DNA of 12,533 nt, from contig CAZTDX010000085.1 in assembly GCA_964612425.1 (NCBI GenBank), positions 1 through 12,533 on the forward strand. The letters are read 5' to 3'. The notes below the pieces were generated by a model. That model had not been told where the DNA came from, searched no databases, and saw only the letters and a list, made by a program, of their open reading frames with translations. Shown here piece by piece: positions 6,877 to 12,533 of the stretch (position 1 is the first letter of the stretch; every line of letters begins with the position of its first letter). Origin of the DNA: CAUJGP01 sp964612425 (GTDB lineage Bacteria > Bdellovibrionota > Bdellovibrionia > Bdellovibrionales > Bdellovibrionaceae). The translations under genes and the position numbers were made by a program.

Positions 6877-7362
6877 TTAAGTGGGATTGCTTTTTATAAA
6901 GGCCTCTAAATTTTTACCCGCCATTTTTTGGACTTGGGACTGAACCGCGCGAGTCCATCCCAATAATAATCCCAAAGGCCCCAAAGCTTGAGAAGACCAT
7001 TTCCAGAAGCTAAATGTGTCTGTATGTTTTATGATTTTTCCATCTTGAAAAACAAACTGAGCTAAAACATGATTAGTCACTTTGCGTCCGGTGGTAGAAA
7101 AGGTGTAAACAGCAGTCCATCGAGCTTGGCCCGTTTTATCATCAGCAGTAACATCGGAGAATTGCAGCTGGAGATCTTTTCCGCTCACACAAAGCATTTT
7201 CCACATAGATCCAATTTTTGAACCCTCTAATTTAAAGACGGCATCTTCAAAGCGAGCAGAAGGATGGTAGAGACTAGCCATGGTGTTACCGTCTTTTTTT
7301 TGAAAAGCAGAGTAAAATGTTTCAATCAGTTTTTTATTTTGTTCAGCAAGAGTGGAGTTCAT
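6877..7362 (-). CDS. NTF2-like / SnoaL-like protein
   Basis: The 161-residue protein reads as an NTF2-fold (SnoaL-like) protein: an N-terminal helix with FYSAFQKKDGNTMASLYHPSARFEDAVF (residues 16-43), then beta-strands ending in RKVTNHVLAQFVFQDGKIIKHTDTFSFWKWSSQALG. This cone-shaped fold serves both enzymes and small-ligand binding proteins; no catalytic residue set is evident, so the function is unknown. After the fold there is an extra C-terminal helix region (about 125-161) that is moderately hydrophobic (LGPLGLLLGW). It has no signal peptide. An AAGGAC site lies just before the ATG. It sits 12 bp after the glutaredoxin gene and 28 bp before the SDR gene, in an apparent operon. Confidence 0.82.
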   Translation of the reverse strand: MNSTLAEQNKKLIETFYSAFQKKDGNTMASLYHPSARFEDAVFKLEGSKIGSMWKMLCVSGKDLQLQFSDVTADDKTGQARWTAVYTFSTTGRKVTNHVLAQFVFQDGKIIKHTDTFSFWKWSSQALGPLGLLLGWTRAVQSQVQKMAGKNLEAFIKSNPT

Positions 7363-7374
7363 GGGGTCCTTAAA

Positions 7375-7701
7375 TTATTGATTTAAAAGTTGTTGAAGTT
7401 CGCCTTCTTGAAACATTTCCATCATAATATCGCTTCCACCAATGAGTTGCTTGTTAACATAGAGTTGTGGAATGGTTGGCCAGTTTCCGTATTCTTTGAT
7501 GCCTTGACGGATTTCAGGATCTTCAAGAACATCGACAGCCTGAAAAGGCACATTGAGTTCTTGTAGTATAGCTACGGCCCGTGCAGAAAATCCACATTGT
7601 GGAAAAGAAGGATTTCCCTTCATAAATAAAACAACTTTATTGTCGCTGACAATTTTATCGATTTTTTCATGAGCAGATGGGTTTGTGATTGTTTCGTTCA
7701 T
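7375..7701 (-). CDS. grxD: Monothiol CGFS glutaredoxin (Grx4 type)
   Basis: This is a 108-residue single-domain class II glutaredoxin. The signature CGFS active site is at residues 36-39, preceded by VVLFMKGNPSFPQ, with the cis-Pro motif WPTIPQLY and GGSDIM following. Proteins of this type bind a [2Fe-2S] cluster with glutathione and pass it on or sense iron, commonly in a complex with BolA-family proteins. The bolA-family gene lies directly upstream, separated by 3 bp, and the AAGGAG ribosome site of this gene lies inside the last codons of that gene. That tight coupling fits joint expression of the two partners. Length is normal for bacterial Grx4. Confidence 0.95.
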   Translation of the reverse strand: MNETITNPSAHEKIDKIVSDNKVVLFMKGNPSFPQCGFSARAVAILQELNVPFQAVDVLEDPEIRQGIKEYGNWPTIPQLYVNKQLIGGSDIMMEMFQEGELQQLLNQ

Positions 7702-7704
7702 TTT

Positions 7705-7932
7705 TCAAATCTCCTTAGTCTTCATGGTGAGTGCGTGAACTTCACCGGTTTTTAGTTCTGGATCAAAGGCTTGCATGACAAGTTTATGCTGTTGAATGCG
7801 AGGCAGTCCATTAAATTGATGAGAGGCGATGTGGACCTCCCAGTGGTCTTCTGTTCCTGTCAGGTCTATAACCTCGACTTTTGCATCAGGGAAATGTGTT
7901 TTGAGCCGAGTAAACATTTGTTCCTGGTTCAT
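7705..7932 (-). CDS. BolA family protein
   Basis: This 75-residue BolA-domain protein covers the whole length of the small (IbaG/BolA-like) class. The core is visible as DHWEVHIASHQFNGLPRIQQHKLV followed by GEVHALTMKT. The conserved His in IQQHKLV and that in VHAL are the kind of residues that help ligate the [2Fe-2S] cluster shared with CGFS glutaredoxins. It is the first gene of the operon, with an AAGGAG site before the ATG and a sigma70-like promoter about 40 bp upstream. Partnership with the following glutaredoxin is inferred from adjacency and from the well-known BolA-Grx complexes. Confidence 0.93.
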   Translation of the reverse strand: MNQEQMFTRLKTHFPDAKVEVIDLTGTEDHWEVHIASHQFNGLPRIQQHKLVMQAFDPELKTGEVHALTMKTKEI

Positions 7933-7973
7933 ATTGATCTCCTTATTAAGTTTAAATCCTTTAACAGAGTACG

Positions 7974-8002
7974 CTTATAATGGGAATTAAAGTTTCGATC
8001 AA
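7974..8002 (-). promoter_or_regulatory. Sigma70-type promoter of the bolA-grx operon
   Basis: On the minus strand TTGATC (-35, at 7997-8002) and TATAAG (-10, at 7974-7979) are separated by exactly 17 bp. They match the consensus at 4/6 and 5/6. Transcription would start near 7967, leaving a short leader of about 35 bases with the AAGGAG site of the BolA-family gene. Confidence 0.6.
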
Positions 8003-8008
8003 TATAAT
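8003..8008 (+). promoter_or_regulatory. Possible -10 hexamer for the HNH gene
   Basis: A perfect TATAAT lies on the plus strand 100 bp before the HNH ATG, but the matching -35 position overlaps the bolA promoter and has no resemblance to TTGACA. A weak 7-bp inverted repeat (CCACAAT at 8028-8034, ATTGTGG at 8057-8063) lies between it and the gene. Support is limited to the hexamer itself. Confidence 0.25.
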
Positions 8009-8107
8009 GTTCGATTTCAGCTTTTCACCACAATCTTAGTAGGGTTTTTGTTTCAAATTGTGGGGTGGGATCTTGCCTTCGAAGTAAAAATCGCCTAGAT
8101 CTCAGAT

Positions 8108-8455
8108 ATGGATTTCTTTATTTCATCTCCCGCAGATCATCAAAGACGGGAAAAGTTAAAAGCACGCGAACTTCGTTCCTCTCCTTGGTGGAAAAACCAA
8201 CTAGCAAGGGGAGTGTGTCATCATTGTGGCCTCAAGTTTCACCCCAACGATTTAACGATGGATCATTTGACCCCCATTGCAAGAGGGGGAACAACACGTA
8301 AAAGTAATGTGGTGCCTTCATGTAAGCCTTGTAATACTCAAAAAGGTCATAAGACAGCTGTCGATGCCGCCTTTGCAGAACTTAAAAAGCGTGAGGCGGA
8401 ACTATTCGGAGGTCTTCGCGGGGACGAGAGTCATAACTTCGATCTCATAGATTAA
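8108..8455 (+). CDS. Small HNH endonuclease-domain protein
   Basis: The 115-residue protein is essentially one HNH domain with basic flanks. Paired zinc-binding cysteines are seen at Cys37-x-x-Cys40 and Cys72-x-x-Cys75. The nuclease core MDHLTPIARGGTTRKSN gives Asp52-His53 and Asn67, followed by CNTQKGHK with His81. HNH domains of this layout cut or nick DNA using a metal ion. There are no phage, restriction or intein genes beside it, so the role could be repair, defence or a domesticated homing-type nuclease; I cannot choose. No good ribosome site precedes the ATG, so the exact start is uncertain. Its last 54 bp overlap the 3' end of the convergent FKBP gene. Confidence 0.87.
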   Translation: MDFFISSPADHQRREKLKARELRSSPWWKNQLARGVCHHCGLKFHPNDLTMDHLTPIARGGTTRKSNVVPSCKPCNTQKGHKTAVDAAFAELKKREAELFGGLRGDESHNFDLID

Positions 8456-8887
8456 ATGAGCGCCCTTAGGAACTGACGGCCCAGCCCCTTGATCTGAGTA
8501 AGCCATTGTTGAGGGTATAAATAGGCGGCGTTTACTGCCTTTTTTTATGCCAACCAGCCCTTCTTGCCAACCATCAATCAGTTCATCTTTTCCGTAAATA
8601 ATCTTCATGGGTTGATGGCTGCTATAATTATCACCTACTATGGAGCCCTTTTTATCTTGCCTGGTTTCATCATAAATCCACTCTCGGTAATAAATTTCGA
8701 GAGTATCTCCCTCCTGGAGAGGCTCTCCCTGACCGGGTTCTAGCTCTTCTATCTTAAACTCAATCATGGCATGATTGAGTGGTTTTGCTGCTTCAAAGTG
8801 CTGCCGCTCGCACTGCGGAGTGCACCCGACGCCTAGCAAAACATTCCATAAAATCAAAAAGTTACTTGTCACCCTTCTATGATCCAT
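8402..8887 (-). CDS. FKBP-type peptidyl-prolyl isomerase, probable lipoprotein
   Basis: The 161-residue product has an FKBP domain at about residues 43-155: DTLEIYYREWIYD, then LIDGWQEGLVGIKKGSKRRLFIPSTMAY, then GAGPSVPKGAHLIYEIEVM. These enzymes speed cis-trans isomerisation of proline bonds. The pocket residues Trp107 and Tyr130 are retained, but the usual Y-T-G and F-D motifs are altered (YREW, GDN), so activity may be reduced. The N-terminus (MDHRRVTSNFLILWNVLLGVGC) looks like a lipoprotein signal with Cys22 as the lipidated residue; Gly at -3 is unusual for a lipobox. The start at 8887 is chosen for this signal. The open frame runs on to 9151, but that extension would overlap top6B. No strong ribosome site is seen. 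It is divergent from top6B with a 52-bp gap. Confidence 0.82.
   Translation of the reverse strand: MDHRRVTSNFLILWNVLLGVGCTPQCERQHFEAAKPLNHAMIEFKIEELEPGQGEPLQEGDTLEIYYREWIYDETRQDKKGSIVGDNYSSHQPMKIIYGKDELIDGWQEGLVGIKKGSKRRLFIPSTMAYSDQGAGPSVPKGAHLIYEIEVMTLVPAKTSE
8758..8780. repeat. Perfect 23-bp palindrome inside the FKBP gene
   Basis: Two 11-bp arms (ACTCAATCATG at 8758-8768 and its exact complement at 8770-8780) flank a single G at 8769. It falls in the FKBP gene where the linker after the lipoprotein signal meets the isomerase domain, and one arm contains the in-frame internal ATG (Met41). Confidence 0.75.
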
Positions 8888-8939
8888 AACAAAAATAATA
8901 GACAAGATTTCAAAGGATGCAACAAAAGGACGGATATAA

Positions 8940-10604
8940 GTGAATAAAATCACAAAAAGTAGTACTGCAGAATATTTTGCCAAAAACTTACAGCAAGTGG
9001 GTTTTTCGTCGCCAACAAAAGCGGTTTTAACCACCTTAAAGGAAGCTGTAGATAACTCCCTTGACGCCTGTGAAGGGGCTGGGATTATGCCATACCTCGA
9101 TATTATTATTGAAAAGGCGGGGACGGGGTCCAGTAAAAATTCGGATCTCATAAAAATCGTAGTGGAAGATAACGGACCCGGTATTGAGCCTGAAGATTTA
9201 GCAAGAGTTTTTGGTGAATATTTAGCCTCTTCTAAATTTGGCCGTGGTCAGTGCACAAGAGGTCAGCAGGGGATTGGTATTTCTGCGGCAACAACATGGG
9301 CCCAGTTAACAAATGCAAAAGGTGTTAAAGTTATTTCTAAAACCAAGAAAATGCGTAAAGCCATTCGTGGAATCGTTGAAGTGGATATTCGTAGTAATAC
9401 CGGCGTGTTAAAGAACAAAGAGACCATTGATTGGGATAAAGAAAGTGGTGTTCATGTTGAATTTTTAATCGATGGTCGAATTCAACTTAATGGGGACGGA
9501 GGACTGCTCACTTACATTGAAGGAACCGTGCTTGTTAACCCTCATCTTGAGTTGCGCTATAAGTTATTGGAGAACGAGCCGGTTTTAGTTCCCAGGGTTT
9601 CAACAGCAATTCCTGAAGTACCAGCTCCAACTTTGCCTCATCCTCATACAATGAAGTTGGGTGAATTTATTGCGCATGCTCACCTTTATGGCAAAATATC
9701 ATTAGAGAAATTTTTAAAAACGGGCTTTTCTCGAGTGGCCGACCAAACCATGAAGGACATTGTAGGAAATGGTCTACCTAAAAGTTTACTCGATAAGTCG
9801 TTAACAAGTTTTAAAGAGGATGATTTTAAAACTATTTTTGCGGCGATTCAAAAAACAGATCTCATGGCCCCCAGTACTAAATCGGTTTTAACAGTGGGTG
9901 AGGAGTCATTATCAAAATCGATCATGAGATTAGGTAATGTTGACTTTTTTTCGGTCATGACTCGAAAACCAACCATTTGTGATTTTAAACCCGTATCTGT
10001 TGAAGTGGCACTAGCGCGGTTTCTTGATCGCGGTGAAGCTGATAATCCCGTTCAAGTACTTCGTTTTGCCAATCGCGTGCCTTTACAGTTTGATAAATCA
10101 GCGTGTGCCATCACTCGCGCGATTGAAACTGTGAATTGGAAAAATTATGGTTTGAATCAGCCTAAAGATAGCCTGCCGCTCGGACCTTATGTTTTTGCGG
10201 TGAGTGTGGTTTCTCCATTTATTAAATTTAAAAACGCTTCAAAAGAAACCATCGATAGTTCTGACGAACTCGTTGAAGAAATTCGTCGAGCACTGATGCA
10301 AGCCGGACAAAAACTTTCACGGCATATCAGAAAAGAAGAGAAAGAAGCCGATTTAGAACGAAAGCTTGCACATATCGAACAATTTGGTCCGATCTTAGTA
10401 GAGGGCTTAGTTCGAATCGTAGGAGCTTCAAAAGAGAGAAAGTTTAAAGCCGCCGAAGGCTTAAGAAAACTTCTTGGGCGTGATTCAAGTGAGGCGATGA
10501 AAGAGTTAAAAGAGGCCGAGGGGCGTTTGGCAGCACAAAAGAAAAAAGATGCCCATCTTCATGCCTCTGCTGATGAAGTAAAATCGAAAGCCAATGAAGA
10601 GTAA
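8940..10604 (+). CDS. top6B: DNA topoisomerase VI subunit B (ATPase)
   Basis: The 554-residue protein is the GHKL ATPase subunit of type IIB topoisomerase VI, which with subunit A passes one DNA duplex through a break in another. The Bergerat ATP fold is intact: KEAVDNSLDACE (Glu35 and Asn39), VEDNGPGI (75-82), and the lid RGQQGIGIS (107-115). An H2TH-like segment follows at about 255-310 (LEKFLKTGFSRVADQT), then MAPSTKSVLTVGEE as in archaeal Top6B, and a transducer domain with VLRFANRVPLQFD (373-385). Archaeal subunits are of similar size. The C-terminal ~90 residues form a highly charged, Lys/Glu-rich helical tail. The start is GTG, with AAAGGA about nine bases upstream. It is followed 61 bp later by top6A, the usual B-A order. 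Confidence 0.95.
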   Translation: MNKITKSSTAEYFAKNLQQVGFSSPTKAVLTTLKEAVDNSLDACEGAGIMPYLDIIIEKAGTGSSKNSDLIKIVVEDNGPGIEPEDLARVFGEYLASSKFGRGQCTRGQQGIGISAATTWAQLTNAKGVKVISKTKKMRKAIRGIVEVDIRSNTGVLKNKETIDWDKESGVHVEFLIDGRIQLNGDGGLLTYIEGTVLVNPHLELRYKLLENEPVLVPRVSTAIPEVPAPTLPHPHTMKLGEFIAHAHLYGKISLEKFLKTGFSRVADQTMKDIVGNGLPKSLLDKSLTSFKEDDFKTIFAAIQKTDLMAPSTKSVLTVGEESLSKSIMRLGNVDFFSVMTRKPTICDFKPVSVEVALARFLDRGEADNPVQVLRFANRVPLQFDKSACAITRAIETVNWKNYGLNQPKDSLPLGPYVFAVSVVSPFIKFKNASKETIDSSDELVEEIRRALMQAGQKLSRHIRKEEKEADLERKLAHIEQFGPILVEGLVRIVGASKERKFKAAEGLRKLLGRDSSEAMKELKEAEGRLAAQKKKDAHLHASADEVKSKANEE

Positions 10605-10665
10605 GCTAAGAAAATAATAGATATTTATGTTTTTGGTAAAAAAAGTTTAATAAGGAAATGATGAA

Positions 10666-11829
10666 ATGGCGAAATTATTAAGAATTAGAGATTTAAAAAT
10701 TGATATCCCGAAGGAAGCCGTTCGATTAGCGGAGCAAATGTTAAAAGATTTAGAGGCCTCAAAGCGCCCTGTGCTTGAGGCAGTGAAGTGTTCTTTAGAC
10801 AATTCTTTTTATGACCCAAAAGTAGGTTACCTCACTCCAGGAGATAAGTCGGTGCGAACCGAGTTAAACGTTTCTAGTGTGCAAAAACTGGCACGAGTGG
10901 TCTTTGTTTTAGAGATTTTATTACGAAACCTCGAAATCGGTGCAGTAAACACAAAAAGGGAACTTTATTATATTGCAAAAGGTTTGATTAAAGGAGGCTC
11001 TCAATTAAAACCTCTTGATTTTGAAGATCAAGATGAGAGTGACTCGATCATTGATTTTATTGGCGATATGCTACGAGTGTACCGTGAAGAATTAAATTGC
11101 TATGCCAATGATCGTGGAGGGCAAACATACTCGCAACAATTAGTTGTGACCGAAACTCTTCCTGATGGAGAAAAGGCAGTGGTTGATTTAGGCTCACTGG
11201 GAACAACTCCCTTTCAACCGAAGAATCGACCTCAATCTCTAAAGTTAAAAGCCCGCAAGAAAATCGATTTTTGTTTAGTTGTTGAATCTGAAGGTACAGC
11301 AGGAACATTAGCGACGATGGGTTTTACCAAGAGAAATAACTGTATTTTGATGGGTGCTCAAGGCGTTCCCAGTAATGGTGTTCGCGGATGGTGTAAACTC
11401 ATTGAAGATCAATTAGAAGTTCCCATGTATTTTTTTGGAGATCTGGATGCGTACACTTTGCAAAATATCTTTCGAACTTTAAAGGCTGGGTCTGCCGCTA
11501 GTTTGATTCGAAATAGTGATTTTTCCGCACCTGATGTAAGGTTTTTGGGAGTTCTCCCTGAAGATGTAAAGAAATATGATTTACATTGTTATAAAGTGAA
11601 GGAGTCAGATCCTGTTGAAGCCAGAGCTCTTAAAAAAGCAAAAGATGCTCTAGAAAACGATCCGTTTTTTCAAGATAAAAAGAATAAGCGCTTAGCCGAT
11701 ATTTTAAGGTGGTTGGTGAAAGAAAAGCTTCGTTGCGAACAGCAGTCGTTTTTTTCTGTGGACCCCCGAGATCCGCTCAAAACCGAAAAAATTATTTTAG
11801 AAAAAATTAAAGCGGGATCTTATGTCTAA
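10666..11829 (+). CDS. top6A: DNA topoisomerase VI subunit A (Spo11-like)
   Basis: The 387-residue protein is the DNA-cleaving subunit of topoisomerase VI, homologous to Spo11. Residues 60-170 hold the winged-helix (CAP-like) domain with TKRELYY; by comparison with Spo11 (RDIFY), Tyr102 is the nucleophile that becomes linked to the 5' end of the cut strand. The Toprim domain follows, with VVESEG (Glu207) and FFGDLDAYTLQNIFRTLKAGS (Asp259 and Asp261) as the Mg2+ ligands. Archaeal enzymes usually read DGDPYG or DADPYG in the latter motif, so DLDAY is a variant, but the acidic pair is intact. AAGGAA precedes the ATG. Its final codons overlap the start of the methyltransferase gene by 8 bp. Confidence 0.95.
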   Translation: MAKLLRIRDLKIDIPKEAVRLAEQMLKDLEASKRPVLEAVKCSLDNSFYDPKVGYLTPGDKSVRTELNVSSVQKLARVVFVLEILLRNLEIGAVNTKRELYYIAKGLIKGGSQLKPLDFEDQDESDSIIDFIGDMLRVYREELNCYANDRGGQTYSQQLVVTETLPDGEKAVVDLGSLGTTPFQPKNRPQSLKLKARKKIDFCLVVESEGTAGTLATMGFTKRNNCILMGAQGVPSNGVRGWCKLIEDQLEVPMYFFGDLDAYTLQNIFRTLKAGSAASLIRNSDFSAPDVRFLGVLPEDVKKYDLHCYKVKESDPVEARALKKAKDALENDPFFQDKKNKRLADILRWLVKEKLRCEQQSFFSVDPRDPLKTEKIILEKIKAGSYV

Positions 11830-12385
11830 AGTGGCTCGGAGAGGTTCAAGTAGAGAGGGGTCAGTTTTGGGCTGTGTATTTGAAACAGCCATTGGCCCTT
11901 GTGGAATGACTTGGACTCCCGACAATAAAGTCAATGGATTTTATTTACCAGAGCCCACCCAAAGTAAGTTAACAAAAAAGCTTGAGAGGGTTGGCGTTCT
12001 TATTAAAAAAGCAGAGCAAGTCCCATCCGTTATTTTAAAATTAATAGGAAAAATAAAAAAACACCTCAGCGGTCAGCCACAAGATTTTTCCAAGGTGGCC
12101 GTGCGCTTGGATGCCTCAACAGAGTTTCAACAAAAAATCTATTCTATTGTAAAAAATATCCCGTCTGGTGATGTTGTTACTTATAAAGAGTTGGGAGAAG
12201 CCTTGGGGGGATTGAAGGCCTATCGAGCCATTGGAGCTGCCATGGGAAAAAATCCGATTCCGCTCCTGATTCCCTGTCATCGCGTGGTCGGCAGTAACGG
12301 AAAACTAGGTGGTTTCACCGCGCCAGGAGGGCTTAAAACAAAAGTGAAGCTCCTAGAGTTAGAAAAGAAATTTCATAGTTATTAA
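11822..12385 (+). CDS. ogt: Methylated-DNA-[protein]-cysteine S-methyltransferase (Ogt/AGT type)
   Basis: The 187-residue protein repairs O6-alkylguanine (and O4-alkylthymine) by moving the alkyl group irreversibly to its own cysteine. The active-site motif IPCHRVVGSNGKLGGF contains Cys152. Upstream lies the DNA-binding helix region VVTYKELGEALGG and then AYRAIGAAMGKNPIPLLIP, which supplies the base-flipping Arg135 and the conserved Asn144. Residues 14-90 fit the less conserved N-terminal domain of the family, so this is a full two-domain protein without an Ada regulatory domain. The ATG overlaps the top6A stop within ATGTCTAA, and only a weak GGA ribosome site precedes it, so translation probably depends on top6A. 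In the 148 bp after the stop I see no gene and no clear terminator. Confidence 0.94.
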   Translation: MSKVARRGSSREGSVLGCVFETAIGPCGMTWTPDNKVNGFYLPEPTQSKLTKKLERVGVLIKKAEQVPSVILKLIGKIKKHLSGQPQDFSKVAVRLDASTEFQQKIYSIVKNIPSGDVVTYKELGEALGGLKAYRAIGAAMGKNPIPLLIPCHRVVGSNGKLGGFTAPGGLKTKVKLLELEKKFHSY

Positions 12386-12533
12386 GAAGTGCTCTTTAGA
12401 TAACTTTTTTGTCACTTCAGTGAATCCCATACATCATGATCATGTAATTGTGAGTGTAATATTTTCTTGAATTAGAAGGAGAAATTTTAGAAAGTTGTGG
12501 ATGGTTGAAAAGGAGAAGATAGCGGCATAACCT

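Noticed and set aside
7771..7980. Plus-strand open frame opposite the bolA-family gene
   Set aside because: It is antisense to a clear BolA-family gene and has no domain or start signal.
8065..8301. Plus-strand open frame overlapping the HNH gene in another frame
   Set aside because: The HNH frame carries clear zinc and nuclease motifs; this frame is Ser/Arg-rich with none.
8888..9151. N-terminal extension of the FKBP frame
   Set aside because: It would overlap the conserved ATPase start of top6B on the other strand; the lipoprotein-type signal starting at 8887 explains the N-terminus better.
11057..11308. Minus-strand open frame inside top6A
   Set aside because: It is antisense to a conserved catalytic gene, with no motif or ribosome site.
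12386..12418. GAAGTG...CACTTC inverted repeat after the methyltransferase gene as a terminator
   Set aside because: Only a 6-bp stem with a 21-base loop and no T-run after it. The nearby short palindromes (TCACTTCAGTGA arms, CATGATCATG) are too short to interpret.
12470..12533. AGGAG-like sites near the right edge suggesting a further gene
   Set aside because: The ATG that follows opens a frame of only nine codons before a stop; any real gene would start beyond the window.

Overview
The window looks like chromosomal DNA from an AT-rich Gram-negative bacterium. A BolA/CGFS-glutaredoxin pair, a CreD-type membrane protein, a KdpDE-type two-component pair and a probable lipoprotein all point to a proteobacterial-type cell. 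My best guess is the Bdellovibrionota (Bdellovibrio-like bacteria), but this is a general impression and not something a marker gene here proves. I see no rRNA, tRNA, CRISPR array, transposase or phage gene.

Layout. (1) 1-632, minus strand: a CreD-like protein that stops at about half the usual length. (2) 669-949: a gene-free stretch holding a perfect 12-bp inverted repeat. (3) 950-2326, plus: an unrecognised exported protein whose C-terminal half carries a His...Cys arrangement resembling clan CD (caspase-like) peptidases. (4) 2344-6110: a potassium module. A KimA-type K+ transporter (minus) is divergent from a KdpD-like kinase that lacks the usual cytoplasmic N-terminus, overlapped by a KdpE-like regulator. 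The shared promoter region holds two TTTATA direct repeats one helical turn apart, resembling the E. coli KdpE operator. (5) 6117-7932, minus: a compact four-gene operon reading bolA-family, CGFS glutaredoxin, NTF2-like protein and short-chain dehydrogenase, with a good sigma70-type promoter in front. (6) 8108-8455, plus: a small HNH nuclease whose 3' end overlaps the end of a convergent FKBP-type lipoprotein gene (8402-8887, minus). (7) 8940-12385, plus: both subunits of a DNA topoisomerase VI (B then A), with an alkylated-DNA repair methyltransferase gene overlapping the end of top6A.

Two parts stand out. The kimA/kdpDE-like module appears to place a KimA transporter under Kdp-type two-component control, with no Kdp ATPase genes in view. 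The topoisomerase VI operon is a type IIB enzyme typical of archaea and plants and only sporadic in bacteria; here it is apparently intact and linked to a DNA repair gene. The remaining genes look like ordinary housekeeping or stress functions.
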